Of a stretch of DNA of 15,271 nucleotides, positions 7,641 to 15,185 are shown piece by piece. The DNA is from CAZXCK01 sp964639225. GTDB lineage: Bacteria; Chloroflexota; Anaerolineae; Aggregatilineales; Phototrophicaceae. The translations under genes and the position numbers were made by a program. Numbering within the stretch: position 1 is the first letter of the stretch; each line of letters starts with the position of its first letter. The stretch lies in contig CAZXCK010000109.1 in the NCBI GenBank assembly GCA_964639225.1, positions 1 to 15,271 on the forward strand. Direction: 5' to 3'. The notes beneath the pieces are model-generated. The model made no database searches. It was not told the origin of the DNA and was given only the letters and a program-made list of their open reading frames with translations.

Positions 7641-7807
7641 GAACGCGCCCGCCGATCGTCGAGAACCAACACACAGCACGACAATGCCTTGAGCAGCCAC
7701 CGGTTACGAGCCTTCACGCCGAGTTCTTCTGGGTTCAATCCACGTGCAACGACGGCGCGCAGGAACGAGGCCGCAGCCATTGCTGTACGCTCATCAATCA
7801 CCAACAT
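7634..7807 (-). CDS. Possible small protein of 57 residues, unrecognised
   Basis: Between the stop of the Wzy/ligase-like gene and the start of the GT4 gene is a 222-base gap, unusually long for this operon, where most genes touch or overlap. An ATG at 7807 opens a 57-codon frame whose TGA overlaps the glycosyltransferase ATG by 7 bases. The product is basic and probably helical, with SFLRAVVARGLNPEELGV followed by RNRWLLKAL and a short hydrophobic run ending in DDRRARSW. I recognise no family. In favour: it fills the gap and ends in a coupling overlap like its neighbours. Against: no clear Shine-Dalgarno before the ATG, and the length is within chance for GC-rich DNA. It could instead be the remnant of a larger lost gene. 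Confidence 0.35.
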   Translation of the reverse strand: MLVIDERTAMAAASFLRAVVARGLNPEELGVKARNRWLLKALSCCVLVLDDRRARSW

Positions 7808-7862
7808 CGACGTTTGACGACATAGGCTAGGGTTCTTCGATCACATAAACACCGCGAGGGCC

Positions 7863-9242
7863 TCATCTACGCGTTCCTCTCGCAAGCGTCGGAGTTGACG
7901 CCTCGGATTCGGGTGTGGCGCGCCCTGGTCCTTCACGCGAGTCACACAGGCGAATCGGGGGCCGCCAACACTCGGCGACCACGAGAGCCCAGACGAGTCC
8001 ACTCAACGAGAACCGCAGAACGCCAGCCTCGAACACCTGCTGAAAGAGGAGCGCTGTTGCTAGAGCACACGCCATGATGCGGGTCAAACGACCGTCACCA
8101 GTCTCTCGCGCGGATACTGTCACGGCATGCAGGATTCCGCCAATCCAGATCACCAGAGCGAGCCCGTAGCCAATGGCTCCGATCTCTCCTAATAGCATTA
8201 GGTGCGCGTTGTGGGCGCCGATCTCCACGCCAGCCTTGTAGAGGATCTCCTCGTCAACAACACCGAATCCACGACCAAGAACCGGACTACGGGAGATCGA
8301 CTCAATGAGCGGCCGCCATGCATCCTCGCGGCCAGTCAGCGCCAAGTCCAGACGGTCCGTGCCTGCGCCTCCTGCAGAATCGCGAACCGCGGCGAACCAG
8401 ACGAGCATCGTGACCCCCAGCGCGGCGACCAGCATCACCATCACCATGCCGATGCGACCAGAGGTCCGACGCCGACGAAGAACCAATTGCATCAAAATAC
8501 CTGTAAACGCGAGGCCCGCAGCAGACCGCGATAGGGTGAGGCCGAGGCCCACGATCTGGACCACACATAGAATCCACAGCACCGACTTCCTGACGATCCT
8601 CGTTCGAAGTGCAAATGCAGCATTCACACCAACCGCCAACATGGCACCGAGACCGTTGGGATTCTCCATTAAGGACGTGATACGTATCCAAGGCGGCGTA
8701 CCATCGAGGCGCTGACCGACATCGACAAATCCGATACCAAGCCGTTGGATTCGACCCTCCGCGCTCATCTCGATGCGTCCAAAGACTAGAACGATGATTC
8801 CTACTGCAGCCAACCCAAACGCGATTAGAGTCAAAGCCCTCAAAAACGTGACTGACAAGGTCACATCACGAAACTGACCCCATACGAGAATGAACAGCAC
8901 ACTGACCGGGATACAGACCAACACGGCACGCTTCAAAGTAAGGAGCCCTGCTGTACTCCAATAGGCTGATGCCAACATCCAGGCGACTAGAAGAAGCCAC
9001 ACCGCGCCAGCGAAAAAAACCGATCTGGTTCGGGGTACGCGTGTCGTCAGCACATTTGGTAGAGGAAGGGCCACCGCCGTAAGGAGCGCCAGAGCGGCAC
9101 CACCAGGCACCAGCGAATTGCCGGGGAATCGATCCAGCGTCATCACGACGTATGCCAGTACAATCAGCCAACCGATTTCGACCGGTCCGAACCAATTGAG
9201 CACTCGCCACCGGAGCGACGTAAAGCCCGCCCCTCGACTCAT
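7863..9242 (-). CDS. O-antigen ligase / Wzy-type polymerase family membrane protein
   Basis: A 459-residue polytopic inner-membrane protein with about ten or more hydrophobic segments, spread from residue 22 to 425. It has the Wzy_C (PF04932) signature: a periplasmic loop with GREDAWRPLIESISRSPVLG (304-323) and then GAHNAHLMLLGEIGAIG (342-358). Family members either ligate O-antigen to lipid A-core (WaaL) or polymerise repeat units (Wzy); with a flippase and a chain-length regulator nearby, polymerase is the better guess, but sequence alone does not decide. The start is ATG at 9242: it overlaps the deacetylase stop (ATGA) and has AGGGG 6 bases upstream. The open frame continues back to 9341, but those residues lie within the deacetylase gene. 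The C-terminal tail after the last membrane segment is about 30 polar residues. Confidence 0.87.
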   Translation of the reverse strand: MSRGAGFTSLRWRVLNWFGPVEIGWLIVLAYVVMTLDRFPGNSLVPGGAALALLTAVALPLPNVLTTRVPRTRSVFFAGAVWLLLVAWMLASAYWSTAGLLTLKRAVLVCIPVSVLFILVWGQFRDVTLSVTFLRALTLIAFGLAAVGIIVLVFGRIEMSAEGRIQRLGIGFVDVGQRLDGTPPWIRITSLMENPNGLGAMLAVGVNAAFALRTRIVRKSVLWILCVVQIVGLGLTLSRSAAGLAFTGILMQLVLRRRRTSGRIGMVMVMLVAALGVTMLVWFAAVRDSAGGAGTDRLDLALTGREDAWRPLIESISRSPVLGRGFGVVDEEILYKAGVEIGAHNAHLMLLGEIGAIGYGLALVIWIGGILHAVTVSARETGDGRLTRIMACALATALLFQQVFEAGVLRFSLSGLVWALVVAECWRPPIRLCDSREGPGRATPESEASTPTLARGTRR

Positions 9243-10372
9243 CTCACGCCCCTGGAATTTGTCGCGTGCCGCGCGCTTCGCGCAAATCCAAAAAGAGTGC
9301 TTGCGATCGGATGACCCCGTGTAGCGCCAATTTTCAACCACGCGTTGATCGAAGCGCCAAGAGAAGACCGCGCGAATCCAGGAAACTCATTCGAGAACGC
9401 CATCCGCTTAACCGGTATGGGCGATCCGACCGGCGCCCACTCAAGCATACGCTTCACCAACTCATCAGCATTAAACCCCCTCGTTGTGCTTGAAAGCATG
9501 TAGCCCTGAAAGCCAGCCGAGGAAGCTAACTCCAAACATCCTGAATCATATGCACCACCAGGGAAGCAGACGAATCGCACGGGATGCCCGATTATCGACT
9601 CAAGTTCGACCTTCGACTCCACGATCTCCCTCTCCCGGCGCTTCGCATAATCTGCTTCGGACTCGTACTCGCCATCAAGCTCAACTCCACACCAGGTATC
9701 TCGCGCTCGATCCGGATTCTGCACAAAATCCGCCCGGCACCGCGCCACAGCCTCATCGTCGGGAACGAACTCTCGCGTCACGAGACCGCGGTCAGACTCA
9801 CACACGGGGTATCCTAGCGGGATTGCGTTCGCGAAGCGCTTCAATTCGCCACGCCATGACTTGCGAGTCTCCGGATCGAGTCTCCAGGCAAGCCAATAGT
9901 AGCGATCGAAACGTGAGGGATCGTACAAATCTACGACCCTAGGGCTTCGGAAGACGCGATCATGTGATGCGCAGTGACTCTCTACGTCGAATACGCCTGT
10001 CGCTTCGATCTCGCCCAGTTCTTCAGATGTCATCGTCCCCCATGCGGGCTGCGCATCCATCCTCCTCCGCGAAGTCATTTCGGTGTTAACGAATATGCTC
10101 GCGCGTGCACCGAATTCGGCCAGGATTGGCGCCGCAATCGTCAGGTTATCAATATAACCATCGTCGAAAGTCAGCACTGCCGTCGAAGCAGAATCCAAAG
10201 AACCTTCTCGAATCCCATCCCAGAAGTCTGCTAACGACACCATGCGGAGGCCATGTGTGCGGAGCGCCCGCAGGTGCCCGATAAATTCGCGCCGACGAAA
10301 CGAGAGAGGAGCATGCGGCGATCGCGAATCGTCGTTGATCGAGTGGTACATGAGGACCGGGATCGAGGTCAT
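9239..10372 (-). CDS. Polysaccharide deacetylase (CE4 / NodB domain)
   Basis: A 377-residue carbohydrate esterase family 4 protein that would remove N- or O-acetyl groups from a glycan using a divalent metal. Motif 1 is LTFDDGY with catalytic base D70 and metal ligand D71. Motif 2 is ESHCASH with metal ligands H133 and H137. A later CFPGGAY (269-275) corresponds to the motif 3 region. Between motifs 2 and 3 there is an extra, charged stretch of roughly 100 residues (about 140-245), longer than in plain NodB domains. There is no signal peptide or N-terminal membrane segment: the protein begins MTSIPVLMYHSI, with the family's YHSI opening, so it may act in the cytoplasm on a lipid-linked intermediate. 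The start overlaps the stop of the adenylating-enzyme gene by ATGA and has AAGGAG 8 bases upstream. Confidence 0.9.
   Translation of the reverse strand: MTSIPVLMYHSINDDSRSPHAPLSFRRREFIGHLRALRTHGLRMVSLADFWDGIREGSLDSASTAVLTFDDGYIDNLTIAAPILAEFGARASIFVNTEMTSRRRMDAQPAWGTMTSEELGEIEATGVFDVESHCASHDRVFRSPRVVDLYDPSRFDRYYWLAWRLDPETRKSWRGELKRFANAIPLGYPVCESDRGLVTREFVPDDEAVARCRADFVQNPDRARDTWCGVELDGEYESEADYAKRREREIVESKVELESIIGHPVRFVCFPGGAYDSGCLELASSAGFQGYMLSSTTRGFNADELVKRMLEWAPVGSPIPVKRMAFSNEFPGFARSSLGASINAWLKIGATRGHPIASTLFGFARSARHATNSRGVR
9249..9253 (-). promoter_or_regulatory. Ribosome binding site deciding the start of the Wzy/WaaL-like gene
   Basis: AGGGG on the - strand lies 6 bases before ATG 9242, inside the end of the deacetylase gene. 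With the ATGA overlap it rules out the longer upstream start. Confidence 0.55.
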
Positions 10373-11667
10373 GCCTCAGACTCCTTGATGACGAATCGTC
10401 GCTTCCCGAGACGAGTGCGTTCTATCTCGTCGACGACGACCGCGCGAAACTCGACCTCATCGCCGTACTGGGCCATCACTCGGGTCTCCAGCTCTGCCGC
10501 AATCTCACTGCCATCCCGCGACGTTGTCGTAAAACGAAATTCGATCGACCTGTCACGACCCTGCCACAATTGGAACTCATCGATTCCCTGAACAACTCTG
10601 CTGAACAGCGTCCAATACTGGCCCGGTATAGCCTTTCCCGTCCGCGTCTCGATCCAGTCGTGCGACCTTCCCTCCAGATCGCACAGGCCCTGTCCTCCGA
10701 AGCCGGAAAGGCCGCCGTGACCGACGGTGCGACCGACGTCGCCGATGCGATAGCGGATAAACGCGGAAACACAATTGTCCAGATCGGTTACCAGCAACTC
10801 GTTCCTGTCTTCTTCGAGAACAACCCTCGATGGATGCACATAGTACGTACGATCGGATCCCTCTTGGTGGGCGATCACGCCGAACTCACGGCTGCCGTAG
10901 CGGGCCTCAACGGAACGCTCGAAATATGACTCAATGAGTTCTCGGGCAGCATCGGTAACCTGCTCCCCACTCGCGACGACATGCTCAACCGCTGGGCGCT
11001 CGATGCCTCCGCGCATTCCTACACGCGCCATGTACTCAAGATAGCTCGGATACCCCTCCAGAACAGCCGGCCTCATCGCTGCAATCTCCCTGAGGTACTT
11101 CTCGGCGAGAGACTGATCCATTCCGTAGATCTGCCGCCGGTCTACGTTCAGAAGATACGATTGCATCTTGTCCCTGAGCGCTGCCTGTATGCTGCCACGT
11201 GGCGACCGGCCCCAGATCAAGACTCTTGCGTCGGCCCAATACTCGACGCCGATTCTGCGATAGGCATGACGCGCCGCGGCTGAGCTTGCCGACCGCATCG
11301 CTTCGTCCTGCAAAAATTTGAAATTCCGGCCGCTCGAACCACTCGTGCTGTTCCTAAGGACTCCGCGTCCCTGACTCCCCACGTTCCGCTCCATCGCGGC
11401 CAAGAGCGGTTTCTCCACCGGCGGGAGTATCCTCAAGTCCTCAATGCCACGAACGCGGGACCGAGGATCTCCCTCCAGGTAGTCAGCGACGTATCGCGCA
11501 TATTCTGGTCGAGCCAGCGCTTGACCGAGCACATTACGGAGCTTTGCTTCTTGCCGCGCGATGACCTCGTCGGCGGACATCGACCACCACTCTAACTGCG
11601 CCGCGTACTCGTCCAAGACGGCCGGGCGGAGAATGCGGTGACCCAGCACATTGAGCGAAAGCCTCAT
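10369..11667 (-). CDS. CapK / phenylacetate-CoA ligase-like adenylate-forming enzyme
   Basis: A 432-residue member of the PaaK/CapK branch of the ANL adenylating superfamily. The phosphate-binding loop is STSGSSGRNF at about 107-116. The adenine-contact motif reads YGSREFG. The ribose-binding aspartate is in RYRIGDVG. The C-terminal catalytic lysine motif RTRLGK ends in K422, so all parts needed for adenylation are present. PaaK itself activates phenylacetate to its CoA thioester; CapK-type proteins recur in capsule and O-antigen clusters with no settled function. Here it is fused by an ATGA overlap to a deacetylase, which suggests it activates a carboxylic acid for attachment to a freed amino or hydroxyl group (inference). 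The start is ATG at 11667, 2 bases after the upstream stop, with TAGGAG 9 bases before it. Confidence 0.85.
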   Translation of the reverse strand: MRLSLNVLGHRILRPAVLDEYAAQLEWWSMSADEVIARQEAKLRNVLGQALARPEYARYVADYLEGDPRSRVRGIEDLRILPPVEKPLLAAMERNVGSQGRGVLRNSTSGSSGRNFKFLQDEAMRSASSAAARHAYRRIGVEYWADARVLIWGRSPRGSIQAALRDKMQSYLLNVDRRQIYGMDQSLAEKYLREIAAMRPAVLEGYPSYLEYMARVGMRGGIERPAVEHVVASGEQVTDAARELIESYFERSVEARYGSREFGVIAHQEGSDRTYYVHPSRVVLEEDRNELLVTDLDNCVSAFIRYRIGDVGRTVGHGGLSGFGGQGLCDLEGRSHDWIETRTGKAIPGQYWTLFSRVVQGIDEFQLWQGRDRSIEFRFTTTSRDGSEIAAELETRVMAQYGDEVEFRAVVVDEIERTRLGKRRFVIKESEA

Positions 11668-11669
11668 CT

Positions 11670-12848
11670 CTAGTCGCTCCTACTGCTCGTTGCGTTCCGT
11701 AGTTCGTGGTAGAACGTGACGAGCTCGCTGACGTACCGCGCCATCGAGAATCGGTCGCGGATTCGCTCCCTGTTCGACCGTCCCGCCTCCGGGTTCTTCA
11801 TCCTCTCGGCCGCGAACTGAACTGCATCGACAAGGTCGTCCGTTACGAGGCCACGCGGCTCGCGAAGACAACCGTTTTCTGGGTCGTACACGACACGCGG
11901 CAAACGATGCAACGCAGAGGCTTCGACAGGCTTCCGCATCGGCACCAGAGCGCCTGCCCCCGAACCTCTAAGGATCTCGGCGGGACCACCGACTCGCCCA
12001 GCTACGCAGAACAGGCCACTGTCCATGGCTTCGCACAACGACATAGAGAACGTTTCGTTGTAGCTCGTGCACAAGTACACGTCGTGTTCCACGAGGATCG
12101 AACGCACGTCGGCAACGTGACCCAGGAAATCGACTCGGCCCCCGACGCCCAATCGTCGGGCCAACTCCTCCAATCGGCCGCGTTCCGGGCCATCACCTAC
12201 GATCGTCAGTCGGAAACTCTCCGCCGGAAGTTCCGCGATGGCCTCGATCTGCACATCGATGTTCTTGATCTTGGTCAACCGGCCGACAGTGATACAACGG
12301 CAGTGCTCGGCGTCAGTCCTCACCGAACTCCGCGTCGGGCCTCCCTGCACTACTCCGTTGTGAATGACCCGGGACCGGGGCTGCACACCTACCAGCCCTT
12401 CGATCACCGCGCGTGTGGACTCGCTGTTGTAGATGGTGGCCGCCGAACGATGGCTGAGCACTGACTCGACCACTCGTCCCCAACGCTTGGTGTACGTCGC
12501 TACCCCACCATGATGGACCACGACGTCGGGCAGCTTTCGAGGGAGCACACGTGACCAGAAGGAGGCTCCAAAATTGTAGGCATGCACGATCGCCGGACTC
12601 TCTACCCCGATGACGTGACCCAAGAAGGACATACGCGATCCGGGGGAGGATTGCTCCGACGATGGTACGTATTCCGGACGACAGACTCCTGGGCGCGCGT
12701 CAACTTCTTGGAGCAGCCGGCCACCGCCGAGAGCACACACTACGTGCTCGATACTCGCGTCGGCATCACGCAGCCACTTGGTTTGCGTCATGACTCGTAG
12801 CTCAACACCCCCGAGGTCAACGCTCCGGATGACATGCAGGACTTTCAT
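11670..12848 (-). CDS. Glycosyltransferase family 4 (GT-B fold)
   Basis: Predicted 392-residue GT4 glycosyltransferase. The N-terminal strand and loop VLHVIRSVDLGGVE (3-16) is followed by VHAYNFGA (88-95), IHNGV (162-166) at the domain hinge, VGRLTKIKN (188-196) with the phosphate-binding R190, VGDGPERGRLEELA (217-230), and the E-x7-E motif ETFSMSLCE with E265 and E273. This is the first glycosyltransferase after the flippase. Its ATG overlaps the flippase stop by ATGA, and its stop is 2 bases before the next start, so it is firmly inside the operon. About 40 residues between the E-x7-E region and the C-terminal helices (around 300-335) look like a small lineage-specific insert. Donor and acceptor are unknown. 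Confidence 0.9.
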   Translation of the reverse strand: MKVLHVIRSVDLGGVELRVMTQTKWLRDADASIEHVVCALGGGRLLQEVDARPGVCRPEYVPSSEQSSPGSRMSFLGHVIGVESPAIVHAYNFGASFWSRVLPRKLPDVVVHHGGVATYTKRWGRVVESVLSHRSAATIYNSESTRAVIEGLVGVQPRSRVIHNGVVQGGPTRSSVRTDAEHCRCITVGRLTKIKNIDVQIEAIAELPAESFRLTIVGDGPERGRLEELARRLGVGGRVDFLGHVADVRSILVEHDVYLCTSYNETFSMSLCEAMDSGLFCVAGRVGGPAEILRGSGAGALVPMRKPVEASALHRLPRVVYDPENGCLREPRGLVTDDLVDAVQFAAERMKNPEAGRSNRERIRDRFSMARYVSELVTFYHELRNATSSRSD

Positions 12849-14125
12849 GCGCGCGACACTTCCCGACGCGCATCCAACTCAACGACCATCACCTGGAAGA
12901 CGACGATCACAACAGTAGTGATCGTGAATAGCGTCAGCGCCAAGTCAATGTCACCACGGAGCCCTCCAAGCGTAAGCCCCCCGATGCGGAGGACAAGCCC
13001 CAGACAATCCAGCAAGAGGTGGCGTCCCTGCAAGTTCCACGCAAGCATGACCATCTGCGACGGAGCGGCAACGAACTTCGCAACGACAATCCAGACAATG
13101 ATCCGCGCAATTTCCCCGGAGCCTCGCCATTCGGGGCCAAGCACGAATGCGAACACACTAGGACCGACGACCATCGTGAGGGCTGCGGCCAAAGTTCCGA
13201 GGACGGCGAATCGTAGAGTTATACCACGACACTCTCGGGCCACGTCACTCCTCGCGTCGGGTCGACGAGCGATGCTACCGTAGAACGCTTGGCGCACTCC
13301 CTTGAGGAATACCTGATCGGTAGTCGCAAGAATGCGATGCGCCATGAGGTAAAGACCCGCGGTCGCAGGATCGAAGTATCGGAATATTAGAACCGCAGGG
13401 GCGTATTGACCGACCGCCGACAACAAGCCTTGAGGAGCACTGAACACGGGGAACCGCCAATGCCGAGTGACGCACACCCTCAGGGAGCTCCAGGGAACCG
13501 CGGTTCGGAAGAGAGAGACACCTTGCAGCTTGAGGAGTGCGATGACTTGGACCACGTCCCCAGCAACTCGACCGACGATCAGTCCCGCGACTCCAGCTCC
13601 CGAAAAACCGCCGAGAATCTGGAGACCGACGACGACGACTGCGCGAATAAGGTAGATGATCGCGATACCCCGGAACGCTCCTTCTCGAGTCGCACGGTAA
13701 TTTGCAACATCGTAGCACCCCGTCACGAGAGTCACGACCGCAACAACCCACAGCAAGTCAGCGATGGACTCCCGTCGAAGCAGTGATGCCCATGTTTCGG
13801 GTGAGACGGAGATCAGTAGAAGGAGCAAGCCACTGAGTCCGACCGTCAACAGCAACGCAAGCCGGATGACAGAGGCGGCGACGCGATCGTCCTTCTCCAA
13901 GACAATCGCTAGAAAGTAGCGCCCATTGATGGCCACCCCGAGAGCGGCCCCGATCCCCACGAGCATCCCGAACACGCCGAAATCAACGGGATCGAAGATT
14001 CGAGTCAGGACTGGCGTAGCCAGGAAGAGGATCGCCTGAGCCCCAGCTATGCCGAGGGAAAGCGTGGAGCCTTGACGAAGAAATCCGGCGGAGACATCGC
14101 CCTGCCTCGAGGCTGTTTCCGTCAT
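12845..14125 (-). CDS. Wzx-type oligosaccharide flippase (MOP superfamily)
   Basis: A 426-residue inner-membrane protein with about twelve hydrophobic segments, of the Polysacc_synt family in the MOP superfamily. It would flip lipid-linked repeat units from the cytoplasmic to the periplasmic face. Family marks near the N-terminus are TRIFDPVDFGVFGML (41-55), the TRxFxPxDFGxF type typical of Wzx proteins, and INGRYFLAIVLEKDD (66-80). The start is ATG at 14125 because it overlaps the stop of the chain-length gene by ATGA and the family N-terminus begins there; the open frame reaches back 27 codons to 14206 but that part is Arg-rich shadow of the neighbour. Shine-Dalgarno is weak, so it probably depends on coupling. 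Together with the Wzz-like and Wzy-like proteins it defines a Wzx/Wzy-dependent pathway. Confidence 0.9.
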   Translation of the reverse strand: MTETASRQGDVSAGFLRQGSTLSLGIAGAQAILFLATPVLTRIFDPVDFGVFGMLVGIGAALGVAINGRYFLAIVLEKDDRVAASVIRLALLLTVGLSGLLLLLISVSPETWASLLRRESIADLLWVVAVVTLVTGCYDVANYRATREGAFRGIAIIYLIRAVVVVGLQILGGFSGAGVAGLIVGRVAGDVVQVIALLKLQGVSLFRTAVPWSSLRVCVTRHWRFPVFSAPQGLLSAVGQYAPAVLIFRYFDPATAGLYLMAHRILATTDQVFLKGVRQAFYGSIARRPDARSDVARECRGITLRFAVLGTLAAALTMVVGPSVFAFVLGPEWRGSGEIARIIVWIVVAKFVAAPSQMVMLAWNLQGRHLLLDCLGLVLRIGGLTLGGLRGDIDLALTLFTITTVVIVVFQVMVVELDARREVSRA

Positions 14126-15138
14126 GGCATTTCGTGCGGACTTGCTTCCGCGGAGCGCGGAACGTCGGATCGAGCGCCACGGCGGACGACGCCGACGGAG
14201 ATCCAAATCGCGACGACGAGTCCGCCCAGAAGCGCTCCGACCATCGCGTAGAGAGAGCGCACAGGCTTCGAGCGGAATGCGGGTGCCTGGGCTGGGTCCA
14301 CGACGATGAGAGATCGCGTTTCCTTCTGCTCCTCAAGTCGTGCACGCTCGAATTCCTGGCGCAACTCCACCCAGACGAGGTTCCTCGCCTCGACCTCTCG
14401 TTCGAGGCGGTTAAAGCTCTGAAGCAGCTCTGGGGACTCCGCGTAGGATCGATTCTGCTTGACGAACTCAGAGAGAGTCGCTTCCGCCTCGAAGAGTTCC
14501 GCTCGGACTTCGCCGAGCCGATCTTGGAGGAACAATCGGCGGCGGGCAGCCCGGTCCGTCCGCAATCCATCCGCATATTCCTCAAGCCTGGCCGCCAACG
14601 AGTTCGCGAGCGATGCAGCGAGTTTCCGGTCTCGAGGCACGGACACAGTGAGCTCCATGATGCCCGAACTCGTGTCAAGGGAGAAACCGATAACGTGCTG
14701 CCGGACGAATGAGCGCGCGATAGTGAACGCGCGATCGCGCGCGAGTTCGCCATCTTCTTCGGATTGAAATCCGAGAAAGTCGAGCAGCGTCAAACTGTCC
14801 TCGGCGCCCTCGACGCTCCACACCTCGGCGAGTACATCGTCGAGGATCCTAGCACTCTCGACAAGACGTGGATACGCCTCCGTAAGACCAGACTGACCCG
14901 ATCCGAGGATCCCGCCCAAGAGTCCAGTACCACCGAGGAGTGAGACGCGTGAATCCTCACTGGTTTCCGGGAGCATCACGACCCGGGCCGTATACCAAGG
15001 GTCCGACAAGAACGACACGCTGTACGACAGCACAGCGGAAGCGAACGCGATTACGCCGATCCTACGCCAGTGACGAGCGCACTCGAGCACGATCTCCGAA
15101 ATGTCGATCGTGAGTTCCGATTCCTTGCCCGACTGCAA
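14122..15138 (-). CDS. Wzz-type polysaccharide co-polymerase (chain-length determinant)
   Basis: A 338-residue inner-membrane protein of the Wzz/PCP family, which sets polysaccharide chain length and works with the polymerase. It has a first membrane segment at about 28-46, a periplasmic part with a Gly-rich stretch (68-82), long coiled-coil-like helices (about 190-275), and a Pro-containing VVDPAQAPAFRSKPVR (279-294) just before the second membrane segment (about 296-318), the classic PCP layout. Only some 20 residues follow, so there is no fused tyrosine-kinase domain. The start is TTG at 15138: GGAAGG lies 8 bases upstream, an in-frame TAG stands just before, and the next in-frame ATG falls after the first membrane segment. 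The end overlaps the flippase start by ATGA. Confidence 0.88.
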   Translation of the reverse strand: MQSGKESELTIDISEIVLECARHWRRIGVIAFASAVLSYSVSFLSDPWYTARVVMLPETSEDSRVSLLGGTGLLGGILGSGQSGLTEAYPRLVESARILDDVLAEVWSVEGAEDSLTLLDFLGFQSEEDGELARDRAFTIARSFVRQHVIGFSLDTSSGIMELTVSVPRDRKLAASLANSLAARLEEYADGLRTDRAARRRLFLQDRLGEVRAELFEAEATLSEFVKQNRSYAESPELLQSFNRLEREVEARNLVWVELRQEFERARLEEQKETRSLIVVDPAQAPAFRSKPVRSLYAMVGALLGGLVVAIWISVGVVRRGARSDVPRSAEASPHEMP

Positions 15139-15146
15139 TCGTGACG

Positions 15147-15152
15147 CCTTCC
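15147..15152 (-). promoter_or_regulatory. Ribosome binding site for the TTG-started Wzz-like gene
   Basis: GGAAGG on the - strand, 8 bases before TTG 15138. It supports the rare TTG start, since an in-frame TAG lies a few codons upstream and no ATG is available before the first membrane segment. Confidence 0.55.
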
Positions 15153-15185
15153 GCTAAGCCGCACCGGGATCTTGTTACAAGACCA

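Noticed and set aside
6720..7817. 365-codon open frame on the + strand, antisense to the GT4 gene
   Set aside because: It lies almost wholly opposite a GT4 gene with clear motifs and shows no recognisable domain; long antisense frames are common in GC-rich DNA.
4573..11667. Exosortase/PEP-CTERM type exopolysaccharide locus
   Set aside because: An amidotransferase, a deacetylase, an adenylating enzyme and GT4 genes together recall such loci, but no exosortase, PEP-CTERM protein or FemAB-like gene is in the window, and the adenylating enzyme is CapK/PaaK-like.
14126..14206. Longer start for the flippase
   Set aside because: The added 27 residues are Arg-rich and lie within the Wzz-like gene; ATG 14125 forms the ATGA overlap typical of this operon.
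15167..15184. Imperfect inverted repeat as an intrinsic terminator
   Set aside because: The stem is only about 7 pairs with a bulge and there is no T-run after it on the - strand, so I do not call a terminator.
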